From the NCBI GenBank assembly GCA_030141605.1, contig JAQGDQ010002391.1:55685-119684 (forward strand): a DNA stretch of 64,000 nucleotides, in the 5' to 3' direction. The notes beneath the pieces were generated by a model. It was not told the origin of the DNA, did no database searches, and saw only the letters and a program-made list of their open reading frames with translations. The DNA is from Tubiluchus corallicola (taxonomy: Eukaryota; Priapulida; Priapulimorpha; Priapulimorphida; Tubiluchidae). This document shows, piece by piece, positions 1-8,693 of the stretch; within the stretch, counting starts at the first letter, position 1, and each line of letters opens with the position of its first letter. Both the position numbers and the translations under genes were made by a program.

Positions 1-57
1 ATCTTCAAGAGCAACATATACATTGTCTTTCAAGTCTATTTGTAAGTATGGTTTCAT
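1..57 (-). CDS. uxaA: Probable altronate dehydratase, N-terminal end only (gene leaves the window)
   Basis: Only 19 codons are visible, reading MKPYLQIDLKDNVYVALED from an ATG at 57. The pattern of a short start, a hydrophobic-I-x-x-x-DNV-x-VAL core and an acidic residue matches the N-terminal SAF domain of UxaA-type altronate dehydratases, which dehydrate D-altronate to 2-keto-3-deoxy-gluconate in galacturonate breakdown. A strong promoter and two LacI-type operators lie just upstream, and a LacI regulator and a SusCD pair are close by, which fits sugar-acid use. The identification rests on 19 residues plus context, so another SAF-domain hydrolyase is possible. Confidence 0.5.
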   Translation of the reverse strand, partial: MKPYLQIDLKDNVYVALED

Positions 58-73
58 AATTTACTATTACATT

Positions 74-87
74 TGTGTTCGCACACA
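74..87. promoter_or_regulatory. LacI-type operator O2 (TGTGTTCGCACACA)
   Basis: A 14-bp near-palindrome with a central CG, as in LacI/GalR-family operators. It is letter-for-letter identical to the site at 107-120 and lies 33 bp from it, about three helical turns. It sits in the 5' leader of the uxaA-like gene, 17 bp before its ATG, where a bound repressor would block elongation or loop with the other site. Confidence 0.75.
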
Positions 88-106
88 CTTTTGTTTTTCA
101 ATAAAA

Positions 107-120
107 TGTGTTCGCACACA
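107..120. promoter_or_regulatory. LacI-type operator O1 (TGTGTTCGCACACA)
   Basis: This is the second identical 14-bp copy, placed directly downstream of the -7 element of the leftward promoter, so it should overlap the transcription start. The sequence differs from a perfect palindrome only at the symmetric pair 6/9. The LacI-family gene that begins near 460 is the natural candidate to bind it (inference). Confidence 0.75.
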
Positions 121-129
121 AATATATTT

Positions 130-161
130 CAAAGATAATATGAAGATGTACAAGATGCAAA
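130..161 (-). promoter_or_regulatory. Bacteroidota-type promoter for the uxaA-like gene
   Basis: On the minus strand there is TTTG at 161-158, a 20-nt spacer and TATCTTTG at 137-130. This matches the phylum's sigma-factor consensus (TTTG, about 19 nt, TAnnTTTG) in both boxes. A second, weaker -7 match (TATATTTG) lies at 126-119. Transcription would start near 123 and run straight through both LacI-type operators. Confidence 0.7.
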
Positions 162-459
162 TAAAAAGTTGTTTTTTTGCATCCTTAAAATAATAAGGTG
201 CTATTTATCAGCGTGTTAAAAAATTGCATTTTTTTTACTTATAAATCAATATTTAGTTTTTCAAATTTCACTATCAGTAAGTTGATAATAATAATTTCTA
301 TATTTGTTTTTTTGAAATTTTTAACCACAAATAAATACATAGTTGTTGGAAGAAGGTAATGCAGTGTTTTTGATAAAAAATTAGTTCTAACAAGACATTT
401 ACCTTTGTTGGTATAACATACTTTTTCATCAACTTTTATGCTATTTTCTTTAAATATAA
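162..459. other. Intergenic region between the divergent uxaA-like and lacI-like genes
   Basis: A+T-rich with no coding potential seen. Two plus-strand -7 matches, TATATTTG at 299-306 and TACCTTTG at 400-407, are candidate promoters for the regulator gene. The second is the better placed, about 50 nt before the open frame. Neither has a clear -33 partner. No third copy of the operator was found here. Confidence 0.4.
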
Positions 460-1536
460 ATTGTTATTAATACTAAAAAGAATAACATACGAATAAAGGA
501 CATTGCTAAACTGGCAGGAACTTCTGCTGGTACAGTGGATAGGGTGCTGCACAATAGAGGTAAAGTAGATAAAAACATTCAAGAAAGAATTAAAAAAGTT
601 CTGGATGAACTAAATTTTAAACCCAATGCTTTGGCACAAGCGCTAGCTTCTTCTAAGAAAACCTATCATATTATATGTATTATTCCCAGACCTATTATTA
701 CAAATGGCTATTGGAAATCAATAAAAAAGGGAGTTGTAGAGGGGGTAGATAGTATGAAGGATTTCAATTTAAATGTTGAGATATTGCTTTATAACACAGA
801 TAATGCCAATGATTTTGAACGGGCAGGTCAGAAGGCTATTGAAAAAAACCCTAGGGGTATTTTATTAACTCCTCTTTTTAAAAAAGAGTCGCTTGCTTTT
901 TTAAAAGAATGCGAAAAATCATCTATTCCGTATAGCTTCATTGATACAAATATTAATGGTGTTAGCAATATTAGTTTTGTTGGACAAAACCCTATTCAAA
1001 GTGGAAAAACAGCTGCCAAACTTATCAACTATGGGCTTCCTGAAAATGGGAAAATTCTTGTTCTTAGTATTGCTACAAATAAAGCTATAAAACACCTCTC
1101 AGATAGAGAAATAGGATTTAAGTTGTTTTTTAATGAAAACAAACTTACTTACAACTTTATTTCTAAAAATATTAAAACCATAGAGGAAGATAAACTTCAC
1201 AAAGAATTGAATGTGGTTTTTAATAGGCATAAAGATATTTGTGCAATGTTTGTTCTTAATTCTCAAGTGTGGAGAGTTGCTAAATATTTAGAAGATAATA
1301 AGATTAATAATATTAGAGTTATAGGATACGACACAACTAAACCAAATTTAAAATACCTTAAAAAAGGTTTTATTGATTTTCTCATTTCTCAGTCCTCTAA
1401 CTATCAAGGAAAAAAAGCCTTACGTACAATGGTAGATTATATAATTTTGAAAAAAGAAGTAAAAAAGATTTATTATACTCCTATTGATGTTATTTTAAAA
1501 GAAAATGTAGACCTGTATTTAAAAAGAGAGCTATAA
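460..1536 (+). CDS. LacI-family sugar-responsive transcriptional regulator, with no canonical start codon
   Basis: The N-terminal helix-turn-helix reads IRIKDIAKLAGTSAGTVDRV, typical of LacI/PurR regulators. It is followed by the hinge region (about KPNALAQALAS) and a periplasmic-binding-protein-like sensor domain to the C-terminus. The open frame begins after a stop at 457-459, and no ATG, GTG or TTG occurs before the helix-turn-helix. The first GTG (535) lies inside it and would remove the DNA-recognition segment. Translation may start at ATT 460 or 466, or the 5' end may carry a mutation or sequencing error. Full length would be about 358 residues, normal for the family. Likely target: the twin operators at 74-120. 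Convergent with susD. Confidence 0.8.
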   Translation: MVINTKKNNIRIKDIAKLAGTSAGTVDRVLHNRGKVDKNIQERIKKVLDELNFKPNALAQALASSKKTYHIICIIPRPIITNGYWKSIKKGVVEGVDSMKDFNLNVEILLYNTDNANDFERAGQKAIEKNPRGILLTPLFKKESLAFLKECEKSSIPYSFIDTNINGVSNISFVGQNPIQSGKTAAKLINYGLPENGKILVLSIATNKAIKHLSDREIGFKLFFNENKLTYNFISKNIKTIEEDKLHKELNVVFNRHKDICAMFVLNSQVWRVAKYLEDNKINNIRVIGYDTTKPNLKYLKKGFIDFLISQSSNYQGKKALRTMVDYIILKKEVKKIYYTPIDVILKENVDLYLKREL

Positions 1537-1684
1537 ACCTTGACAATAAAATAATACTTTATTAAAAAAACACATTAATCTCTTGTTATAGTTTTATTGA
1601 AAGGTATAATTGCAGATAAGTATTTTTTATTGTGTCTCCAACTTACTTTCCTTTATTATAAAAATTCCTATTAGTTATGGGATA

Positions 1685-1714
1685 AAGTCAAATAAATTTT
1701 CATTTATTTGACTT
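1685..1714. terminator. Bidirectional terminator hairpin between convergent lacI-like and susD
   Basis: A perfect 12-bp inverted repeat (AAGTCAAATAAA / TTTATTTGACTT) with a 6-nt loop lies between two convergent genes, 149 bp after the regulator stop and 34 bp before the susD stop. It is A+T-rich and lacks a long T tract, so the hairpin is certain and the terminator role is inferred from its position. Confidence 0.6.
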
Positions 1715-1747
1715 ACTGAAAAGAACATAGACAATATTCTTTCCCAT

Positions 1748-3421
1748 TTATTTATAACCAGAATGTTGCTCTAAATAACCTTGGCTTAAATCAATTTCAT
1801 TTTGAGGGATAGGTATATACTCGTGTTTCCCTTTTGTAAAGGAAGCACCATTAAGGTAACTTCTAACATCTTTTTCTTGGTCGAAATAAGCATTCATAAC
1901 CTCTTCAGCTATCTTCCAACGCACAAGGTCGAAAAAGCGATGTCCTTCCATTGCAAATTCTAAACGACGTTCCCTTCGAAGTGCTTTTATAGCAGCCTCC
2001 TTATCTGCAAAAACTCCATAGGGTTCAATAGCGTAGTTAGCAGCATCTTTTCCATCTTTTGCCTTTACAGTAGTGGAATTTTGAGTTCTCTCGCGTATTT
2101 CATTGATAAGCAATCTTCCGCCTTCCAAATCATTAGTCTCTATCAAAGCCTCTGCCTTCCAAAGCAATACATCGGCATAGCGAATAATATAGTAATTCAA
2201 CGCACTTACGTGGGGCCATATAGGTAAATTGTGAGCCGATTTCCTAGACACTATCCTTTTTTTAGGACCATAAGGGCCATATGTAGTTGCCTCACGTGCC
2301 CAACTTTCTTGATAAAGAGTATCCATATCCTTATACATTATACCGGGACGTCCCAAAGTATGGTCTATGCGAGGGTCTAAATTACCTCCATAATCACTAT
2401 CCATAACCTCCGTTTGGTATTCATCTATTGGAAACCCATCCCCATCTGTCTTAAAAGCACATAGTAAATTTTGAGAAGGACGGTGAAAGCCAATCTTAGG
2501 GTAAGGACCTCCTGGACCTGAGAGTCTGTCACCTACAGAACCATTGTTATTGCTTGGAGCACCATCTTGTATAGAATGTTGCACTGCAAAAACAGATTCT
2601 TTACTATTATTATGCTCAGGCATATATATATGTTCAAATTCTTCTAAAAGCCCATACTCTCCACTATTTATAACCAAATCAGCATATTCACTAGCCTTAT
2701 CCCACTCTTCTCTATAAATAGCAAGTTTGCAAATATAGGCATTAGCAGCACCCTTAGTAGCCCTACCTGCATCGCTTAAATCGGAAATAGACTCTAAGCT
2801 ATCTGCTGCATGTTGAAAATCTTCCTCTATTTTATCCCAAACTTTATCAGGCGTAAACTCTGTATTTGACACTTTCGTAAGTTCCTCCAAGGTTGCTCTC
2901 TTTTCATCTACATAAGGTACTTGATAATAAATCTTCCTCAATTCAAAATGATAATGCCCGCGTAAGAAACGTAACTCTCCTATACGTTGTTTTTTTTCAT
3001 CCTTTGAAAAATCAGTAGAGGCTTCTAAATAGCGTAACGCTTCATTGGTGCGATAAATTCCATTCATTAAGGCTTTCCATTTTCTATTAACATCCAAAAG
3101 AACTGAGGTAATAGCAAATATTTCTAAATTATGTACATCTGCCTGATCGCCAACTCCGCCCCCACCCTTATAACAGTCGTCTGACATTACATCTCCAAAT
3201 GACCAATTAGAAGCAGGAGAATTAAAAGCATCTGCACCTTCATCTATCTGACCATTCAAAGCACTGTAAGCACCAATAATAAGCCCTTCTATTTGGTTTT
3301 TTCCCAACATATTATCAGGAAGTAATTCACCTTGTGGTGCAAGGTCTAAAAAACTTTTACGACATCCTATTAACACCCCTATAAATATTAATAATAAAAT
3401 TAGGTATTTAAATTTTTTCAT
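1748..3421 (-). CDS. susD: RagB/SusD-family outer-membrane nutrient-binding lipoprotein
   Basis: 557 residues with a lipoprotein signal: a basic start, a hydrophobic stretch and lipobox LIGC with the acylated Cys at residue 20. The body has the SusD helical (TPR-like) layout. The C-terminal RREWR-like block near residue 480 (RRERRLEFAMEGHRFFDLVR) is the family hallmark. SusD proteins cap the SusC TonB-dependent channel at the cell surface and bind glycans. It follows susC with a 31-bp gap, so one transcript is likely. The substrate is not shown by the sequence; the neighbouring uxaA-like gene suggests a galacturonate-containing glycan (inference). No glycosidase or polysaccharide lyase gene is visible in this window. 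Confidence 0.93.
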   Translation of the reverse strand: MKKFKYLILLLIFIGVLIGCRKSFLDLAPQGELLPDNMLGKNQIEGLIIGAYSALNGQIDEGADAFNSPASNWSFGDVMSDDCYKGGGGVGDQADVHNLEIFAITSVLLDVNRKWKALMNGIYRTNEALRYLEASTDFSKDEKKQRIGELRFLRGHYHFELRKIYYQVPYVDEKRATLEELTKVSNTEFTPDKVWDKIEEDFQHAADSLESISDLSDAGRATKGAANAYICKLAIYREEWDKASEYADLVINSGEYGLLEEFEHIYMPEHNNSKESVFAVQHSIQDGAPSNNNGSVGDRLSGPGGPYPKIGFHRPSQNLLCAFKTDGDGFPIDEYQTEVMDSDYGGNLDPRIDHTLGRPGIMYKDMDTLYQESWAREATTYGPYGPKKRIVSRKSAHNLPIWPHVSALNYYIIRYADVLLWKAEALIETNDLEGGRLLINEIRERTQNSTTVKAKDGKDAANYAIEPYGVFADKEAAIKALRRERRLEFAMEGHRFFDLVRWKIAEEVMNAYFDQEKDVRSYLNGASFTKGKHEYIPIPQNEIDLSQGYLEQHSGYK

Positions 3422-3452
3422 TTTAGTTCATATTTTTTTAATTGTATTTTTT

Positions 3453-6400
3453 CTATAAATTTACGTTTATCCCTAATAAATAGGTAGTAGCTGCTGGATA
3501 ATTACTCCTATCTACCCCAATATCTAAATTATCGTTATATCCTCCTATTTCTGGATCCATACCCTCATACTTTGTAATAGTAAATAAGTTATGTATTTGA
3601 GCGTAAACTCTCGCACCTTTTAGCCCTATATTTCGTGAAAAATTTTTAGGAATCTTATATCCTATTTCTATTGTTTTTAACCTCAAATAAGAACCATCTT
3701 CAATAAAATAGGAAGATGGTGCTAATTCATTATTTGTATTTTTTGTAGAAACAGCTGGCACATAAGCACCTGTGTTTTCAGGTGTCCAAGCATCTAAAAC
3801 CCTACTATGTTTATTAAACGGATTAGCAAAAAAATCTGTTTCATAACGTGTAAAATTATAAATATCATTTCCTTGCACACCATAAAAAAACATTTGAAAA
3901 TCCCAATTTTTATATCCTGCACTTACTGTAATTCCATAAGTAAAATCTGGAATAGGACTACCTATAAACGTGCGATCATCTGCATTTATTTCACCATCGC
4001 CATTGACATCTTTATACTTTAACCGTCCCACTTCCGCACCTTCTTGCGTTGCGTGTTCGTCTATTTCTTCTTGGCTCGAAAAAATACCTTCTACCACATA
4101 TCCATAAAAAGAGGAAATTGGCTGCCCTACTGCTGTTCTCGTTAGTTCAAAGCCACGAGTCAAATAATTACTAACAGGGCCAGGTATATAATCTATACCT
4201 TCTTCTAAACGCACCAATTCATTACTTAAAAAAGTCATATTATAATCTACCGACAAACGAAAATCATCCGTAATTTGCTTATTATAGCTTAAAACAAACT
4301 CAAAACCTTTGTTAGACATATCACCAGCATTAATGTAAGGAGCCATTACTGCTCCTGCAGACGCAGGAATGCCTTGTTGAACTAATAAATCCTTTGTCTT
4401 TTTATCATACCAATCCAAAGTCAAAATATAAGTTCCCTTAAAGAGACTCATATCCAACCCCACATTTATCTGCTCTGTTGTTTCCCATTTCAAATTAGTA
4501 TTTCCATAACTTTGTAATGCATAGCCAGTTTCTACACTAGAATTTGAACCATAAATATCATAATTCGTATTATACAAATTAAAACCATATGTAGAGTAAT
4601 AGGCATAATTATCTATTTCTTGATTACCGGTTTGCCCCCAACCTGCACGTAGCTTTAAATTACTTAAAAAGCTAAAATTATCCATAAAATTTTCTTCTGA
4701 CACTCTCCAAGCTCCAGAAAATGCAGGAAAAATACCTGAGTTATTTTCAGGGCCTAATTTTGAAGAAGCATCATTACGAACTGTAACACCCAAAAGATAC
4801 TTGTCCTTTAAAATATAATCAAGGCGAGAAAACTGCGAATACAAACGAGATTTGTAAGCAAACCCTGTATTCTGCTGCTCTCCTTCACCTGCATCCAAGT
4901 ATTGATAATTAGGATCATCTATAGCAAATCCATAACGAAAACCCGTAAGTTCCTCATAGTAGTTTTCTATCGCTTCTATACCTAATAAAACTTTAAAATT
5001 ATGGTCGCCTATATGAAGATTGTAATTCAAGGTATTAGACCACGTCCAACTATAAGATAAGGAATTTACCACCGTCAGCGAACTTTCTTCCCTCTGTGTA
5101 ATACCCTCTTGAAAAGAAGGTAGGAACTCACTATAACGATAATCCTCTCTATATCCACCTAAATTAGTCTTAAAATGCAAATTATCCAATATCTTTAAAT
5201 CTAAATACATATTGCCTAATATCTGCAATTTTTTCTTCACATTATCCTTTCCCCTATACAGAGTTCCAATAGGATTCTGCATATCTCCCAGACCATCTTC
5301 GGGACCTGCAAAATTTCCATTAACATCATAAACAGGAATAATAGAAGGCATCTTGTATAAATCTCCTATAATCCCACCTATTGCTTCATTTCTCACATCT
5401 CCTACTCTATTTGAAGAAGACAATGTTAAATTTTCCCCTACTGTTATTCTATCATTAAAGAAATCGTAAGAATTATTTAAACGAACGTTAAAACGATCGT
5501 ATGAAGTATATTTTAAAATTCCTTCTTCATTATAATAAGATAGCCCTAAAAGACTGCGGCTATTTTTACTACCCTTACTAATTGTTAAATCATAGTTCTG
5601 CAAAAAAGCAGGGTTGAAAGCCTCATCGAACCAATCCGTATTAGCAGAAGGCGTTGTCTCCTGCGCATTTAAAAACGGTGGTATTGATGGAGTAGGCCCA
5701 CTACCATAAATCGGATGACTTTGCTCCATTCCATCATTACTATAAGCCTGCCATAGTACTTGACCATATTCTTCTGCCGAAAGCATATTTGGTAAATTAA
5801 CAGGAGTCTTGACAGCTGAATAAACATTTAATGTCATACTTACTTTATCTTCCTCACCTTTTGCTTGTTTTGTAGTAATTATAACTACTCCATTGGCTGC
5901 ACGAGAGCCATAAATAGATGCAGAAGAAGCATCCTTTAACACTTGAATACTTTCAATTTCGGAAGGCACAACTACATCGTTGATAGAAGCAACAGGAATA
6001 CCATCTACAATATACAAGGGGTCATTGTTACCTATTGTGCTAAAACCTCGTATTCTAATATTTGTATTACCACCTGGATCTCCTGAGCTAGATATTGTTA
6101 TACCAGCCATTTTTCCTTGTATCGCTTGTTCCACAGAAGGAGTAGCTTGTCCTCTAACCTCATCAACATTCACAGTAGATACTGCTCCTGTTAAATCTTG
6201 TTTTCGTTGCGTAGTATAACCCGTAACAACCACATCTTCTAAACCTACTGCGTCATTTTGCATTACAATATTTATAATAGCTCTTCCTCCCACCACAAAT
6301 TCTTGCTGCTTATACCCAATAAAAGAAACTTGCACCACATCTCCCTCATCCACCTGTAAAGAATAGTTGCCATCTATATCTGTAACTGTTCCTTTAGCTG

Positions 6401-6575
6401 TTCCTTTCACCACAATATTTACTCCAATGAGGGTTTCTTCTTCAGAATCTGTAACTGTTCCCTGCAACAATTTAGCCTGTGCAAATGTAATCGTAATGCA
6501 ACTCATTAGCACCACCAGCAATGCAAATAAAAAATATTTACATCTTAAAACATTTATAAAAACTGTTTTATTCAT
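3453..6575 (-). CDS. susC: SusC/RagA-family TonB-linked outer-membrane transporter
   Basis: 1040 residues: a signal peptide ending near residue 34 (..TFAQA), then a CarboxypepD_reg-like domain (about 36-105), a TonB-box-like segment near LEDVVVTGY, and a plug domain with the diagnostic PLYIVDGIP motif near residue 190. The remainder is a long beta-barrel rich in aromatic residues. Length and order are standard for SusC. It imports oligosaccharides through the outer membrane with TonB energy and pairs with the downstream SusD. It is first in its transcript. No -7 box of the phylum type was found in the upstream gap, so its promoter may be activator-dependent. Confidence 0.95.
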   Translation of the reverse strand: MNKTVFINVLRCKYFLFALLVVLMSCITITFAQAKLLQGTVTDSEEETLIGVNIVVKGTAKGTVTDIDGNYSLQVDEGDVVQVSFIGYKQQEFVVGGRAIINIVMQNDAVGLEDVVVTGYTTQRKQDLTGAVSTVNVDEVRGQATPSVEQAIQGKMAGITISSSGDPGGNTNIRIRGFSTIGNNDPLYIVDGIPVASINDVVVPSEIESIQVLKDASSASIYGSRAANGVVIITTKQAKGEEDKVSMTLNVYSAVKTPVNLPNMLSAEEYGQVLWQAYSNDGMEQSHPIYGSGPTPSIPPFLNAQETTPSANTDWFDEAFNPAFLQNYDLTISKGSKNSRSLLGLSYYNEEGILKYTSYDRFNVRLNNSYDFFNDRITVGENLTLSSSNRVGDVRNEAIGGIIGDLYKMPSIIPVYDVNGNFAGPEDGLGDMQNPIGTLYRGKDNVKKKLQILGNMYLDLKILDNLHFKTNLGGYREDYRYSEFLPSFQEGITQREESSLTVVNSLSYSWTWSNTLNYNLHIGDHNFKVLLGIEAIENYYEELTGFRYGFAIDDPNYQYLDAGEGEQQNTGFAYKSRLYSQFSRLDYILKDKYLLGVTVRNDASSKLGPENNSGIFPAFSGAWRVSEENFMDNFSFLSNLKLRAGWGQTGNQEIDNYAYYSTYGFNLYNTNYDIYGSNSSVETGYALQSYGNTNLKWETTEQINVGLDMSLFKGTYILTLDWYDKKTKDLLVQQGIPASAGAVMAPYINAGDMSNKGFEFVLSYNKQITDDFRLSVDYNMTFLSNELVRLEEGIDYIPGPVSNYLTRGFELTRTAVGQPISSFYGYVVEGIFSSQEEIDEHATQEGAEVGRLKYKDVNGDGEINADDRTFIGSPIPDFTYGITVSAGYKNWDFQMFFYGVQGNDIYNFTRYETDFFANPFNKHSRVLDAWTPENTGAYVPAVSTKNTNNELAPSSYFIEDGSYLRLKTIEIGYKIPKNFSRNIGLKGARVYAQIHNLFTITKYEGMDPEIGGYNDNLDIGVDRSNYPAATTYLLGINVNL

Positions 6576-7253
6576 CTTTTAAAGTTTTAGATTTACTAAT
6601 TATAACACGTATTTTGAACAATCACACCACCAGCTTCATTTTATTTCTGAGAAATAGATAAAAGTTCATACTTTCCTCATAGTAAAACCTTTATATCCCT
6701 GAACATTGGAAGCATCTCTCCACCTTATTAAGTCAAAAAAGTGAATACTCCCAAGTTCTATTCTACTTTTCTTTCTCTTTTAATATTTTCAAATGTTTCT
6801 TCATCTATTTTTTTTAATGCTTTCTATCCAAAAACTTTTTACCACAAAATACCGTACTTAGAAACAAAAAACCTTCACATATTTTTTATGTTGTTTTTCA
6901 TCTTTCAACTATATTTACTGGCTTACAATTGGCAAAATCCCGTATATCTACTTACAAAAAAAGCATATCAAATATTTACTTTTTTTTTTATAAATATAAC
7001 TTTTTTTGTATAAATATAACTTTTTTTGTAAATAATAAAAATTAGAAAACACTAAAAAGTTGGAAACTTTACGTTTGTTGAGAAAATAGATTAAGCATAA
7101 GATGCATCGTTATACAATTATGTAGACATTGAAAATAGATGCTCTCAAAGATTTAGAAAATGCGAATAAATTACTCAAAGAAAATAAGCTTTAAGTAGTT
7201 TAAATATTTCTTGCTACAACACATTATATAGTTTGCAAATCAGCAGATCTCAT
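6576..7253. other. 678-bp intergenic region upstream of susC
   Basis: Very A+T-rich. It holds a 20-bp tandem duplication (6991-7030). It also has a short coding-like tail on the plus strand at 7126-7194 ending in stop, reading ..DALKDLENANKLLKENKL, which resembles the coiled-coil end of a small transposase subunit but is too short to identify. An open frame at 6741-7013 is hydrophobic low-complexity translation of A+T-rich DNA and is not credited. No clear promoter for susC or pdxJ was found. Confidence 0.4.
6991..7030. repeat. Two tandem copies of a 20-bp A+T-rich unit
   Basis: TAAATATAACTTTTTTTGTA occurs twice with no spacer (6991-7010 and 7011-7030). A degenerate third unit may precede it at 6971-6990. 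It is non-coding and probably a slippage product. Confidence 0.85.
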
Positions 7254-7967
7254 TTATTGTAAACATTTCAAATATTTTTTTATAGTAGTTTCAAGACCAT
7301 AGTAAAGAGCATCAGAAATAAGTGCGTGCCCAATAGAAACCTCTACTATTTCAGGTATATTTTGGCTAAAATAAGCGAGGTTTTCTAAACTAAGGTCGTG
7401 TCCTGCATTTACTTGCAAATCTAGTGATATAGCATGATGTGTCGCATTTTGGAAGGGAATTATAGCTTGCTCTTTATCTTTGGTATAATTGATAGCATAA
7501 GGTTCAGTGTAAAGTTCTACTCTGTCCGTTCCTGTTTCTTTTGCTCCATCTATGTTTTTAAGGTTAGTATCTACAAATAAAGAAGTTCTTATGCCTGCAT
7601 CTTGGAATTCTTTTACAATATCTATAAGATAATTCTTATGTTTCTGTGTATCCCATCCTGCATTAGAGGTAAGGGCATCTGGGGGGTCCGGAACAAGGGT
7701 TACTTGTGTGGGATGTATTTTTTTGACAAGTTGTATAAATTTCTTTGAAGGATAACCTTCTACATTAAATTCTGTGGTAACAATAGGTCTAATATCTATA
7801 GCATCTTGATAGCGTATGTGCCTTTCATCAGGTCTTGGATGTATAGTAATGCCCTCTGCTCCAAACTTTTGACAGTCTTTGGCTGTCTGTAATAAATTAG
7901 GCACATTGCCTCCTCGCGCATTGCGTATGGTGGCTATTTTATTAATATTTACACTTAGTTGTGTCAT
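7254..7967 (-). CDS. pdxJ: Pyridoxine 5'-phosphate synthase
   Basis: 237 residues, a normal length. It has the PdxJ N-terminus ([17 protein letters not shown]), the phosphate-binding and catalytic block [13 protein letters not shown] near residue 37, the [14 protein letters not shown]-like segment, and the C-terminal [13 protein letters not shown] block. It condenses 1-deoxy-xylulose 5-phosphate with 3-amino-2-oxopropyl phosphate in the last ring-forming step of DXP-dependent vitamin B6 synthesis, in the cytoplasm. It is divergent from the CBS-domain gene, a pairing common in Bacteroidota. The start at 7967 gives the expected N-terminus. Confidence 0.95.
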   Translation of the reverse strand: MTQLSVNINKIATIRNARGGNVPNLLQTAKDCQKFGAEGITIHPRPDERHIRYQDAIDIRPIVTTEFNVEGYPSKKFIQLVKKIHPTQVTLVPDPPDALTSNAGWDTQKHKNYLIDIVKEFQDAGIRTSLFVDTNLKNIDGAKETGTDRVELYTEPYAINYTKDKEQAIIPFQNATHHAISLDLQVNAGHDLSLENLAYFSQNIPEIVEVSIGHALISDALYYGLETTIKKYLKCLQ

Positions 7968-8023
7968 TTTTTTTTTATCTAAAAGGATTTATCTTTACAA
8001 AAAAAATAAAAAAACTAATAACT

Positions 8024-8686
8024 ATGTTAGTAAAAGAGATTGTTTCTAATAACATTCCTACTATTTCTAAATCTAAGATAAATGGAAGTATTTTATCTAT
8101 AATGAAGGAATTTAATGTACTGCACTTGCCAATTGTAAATGATAAAAATTATATTGGCTTGATTTCAAAAGATGATGTTAATGATCTTATAAACGAAAAG
8201 CAACCTCGCCAACTTTCTTTAATGTCACCTTTCATCTTTGAGGAACAACATATTTATGAAGCTTTCTTACTTATCTCTAAATTAAAATTATCTGTTTTAC
8301 CTGTATTAAATAAAAAGAAGAAATATGTAGGAGCTATTACTATTCCAAAACTGATGAATACTTTTTCACAATCTTTAGCAATAAAAGATCCTGGTGCTGT
8401 TATTATTTTGGAAGTAAATGAAATTGATTATTCTCTTGCCCAAATTGCTCAAATAGTAGAAAGTAACAAGGCTAAGATACTAAGTCTTAACACCTTACAG
8501 TTAAGAGATAGTAAAATGATGGAAATAGTTATAAAAGTAAGCGTAATAGACCCCTCCTCTATTATTCTTACTTTCCAACGTTATGATTATTTTGTAAAAT
8601 CTTTGCATACAGAGGAAAAGAATAATATATTAAAAGATCTGTATGCTGATAGATTTGAGAGTTTTATGAGATATATTAATATTTAA
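8024..8686 (+). CDS. CBS-domain protein with a C-terminal ACT-like region
   Basis: About 220 residues from ATG 8024 (MLVKEIVSNNIPT). A frame extension back to 7961 overlaps pdxJ and adds only unrelated low-complexity residues, so the later start is preferred. Two CBS motifs occupy about residues 1-120 (VLHLPIVND..YIGLISKDDV, LSVLPVLNKK..YVGAITI). Residues 125-190 (DPGAVIILEVNEIDYSLAQIAQIVES) look like an ACT-type ligand-binding fold. CBS pairs usually sense adenosine nucleotides; the partner here is unknown. In many Bacteroidota the same gene stands between pdxJ and nadK, but nadK is not present here. Confidence 0.8.
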   Translation: MLVKEIVSNNIPTISKSKINGSILSIMKEFNVLHLPIVNDKNYIGLISKDDVNDLINEKQPRQLSLMSPFIFEEQHIYEAFLLISKLKLSVLPVLNKKKKYVGAITIPKLMNTFSQSLAIKDPGAVIILEVNEIDYSLAQIAQIVESNKAKILSLNTLQLRDSKMMEIVIKVSVIDPSSIILTFQRYDYFVKSLHTEEKNNILKDLYADRFESFMRYINI

Positions 8687-8693
8687 TTCTTTC

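Noticed and set aside
3807-4022. Plus-strand frames inside susC and other large genes
   Set aside because: They lie wholly within well-supported genes on the other strand and have no recognisable protein features.
6741-7013. 90-codon open frame upstream of susC
   Set aside because: Phe/Leu/Tyr-rich translation of A+T-rich DNA, with no start context, no domain and overlap with the tandem repeat region.
7961-8023. Upstream extension of the CBS-domain gene
   Set aside because: It would overlap the pdxJ start and adds a Phe/Lys-rich stretch not fitting the CBS domain start at MLVKEIV.
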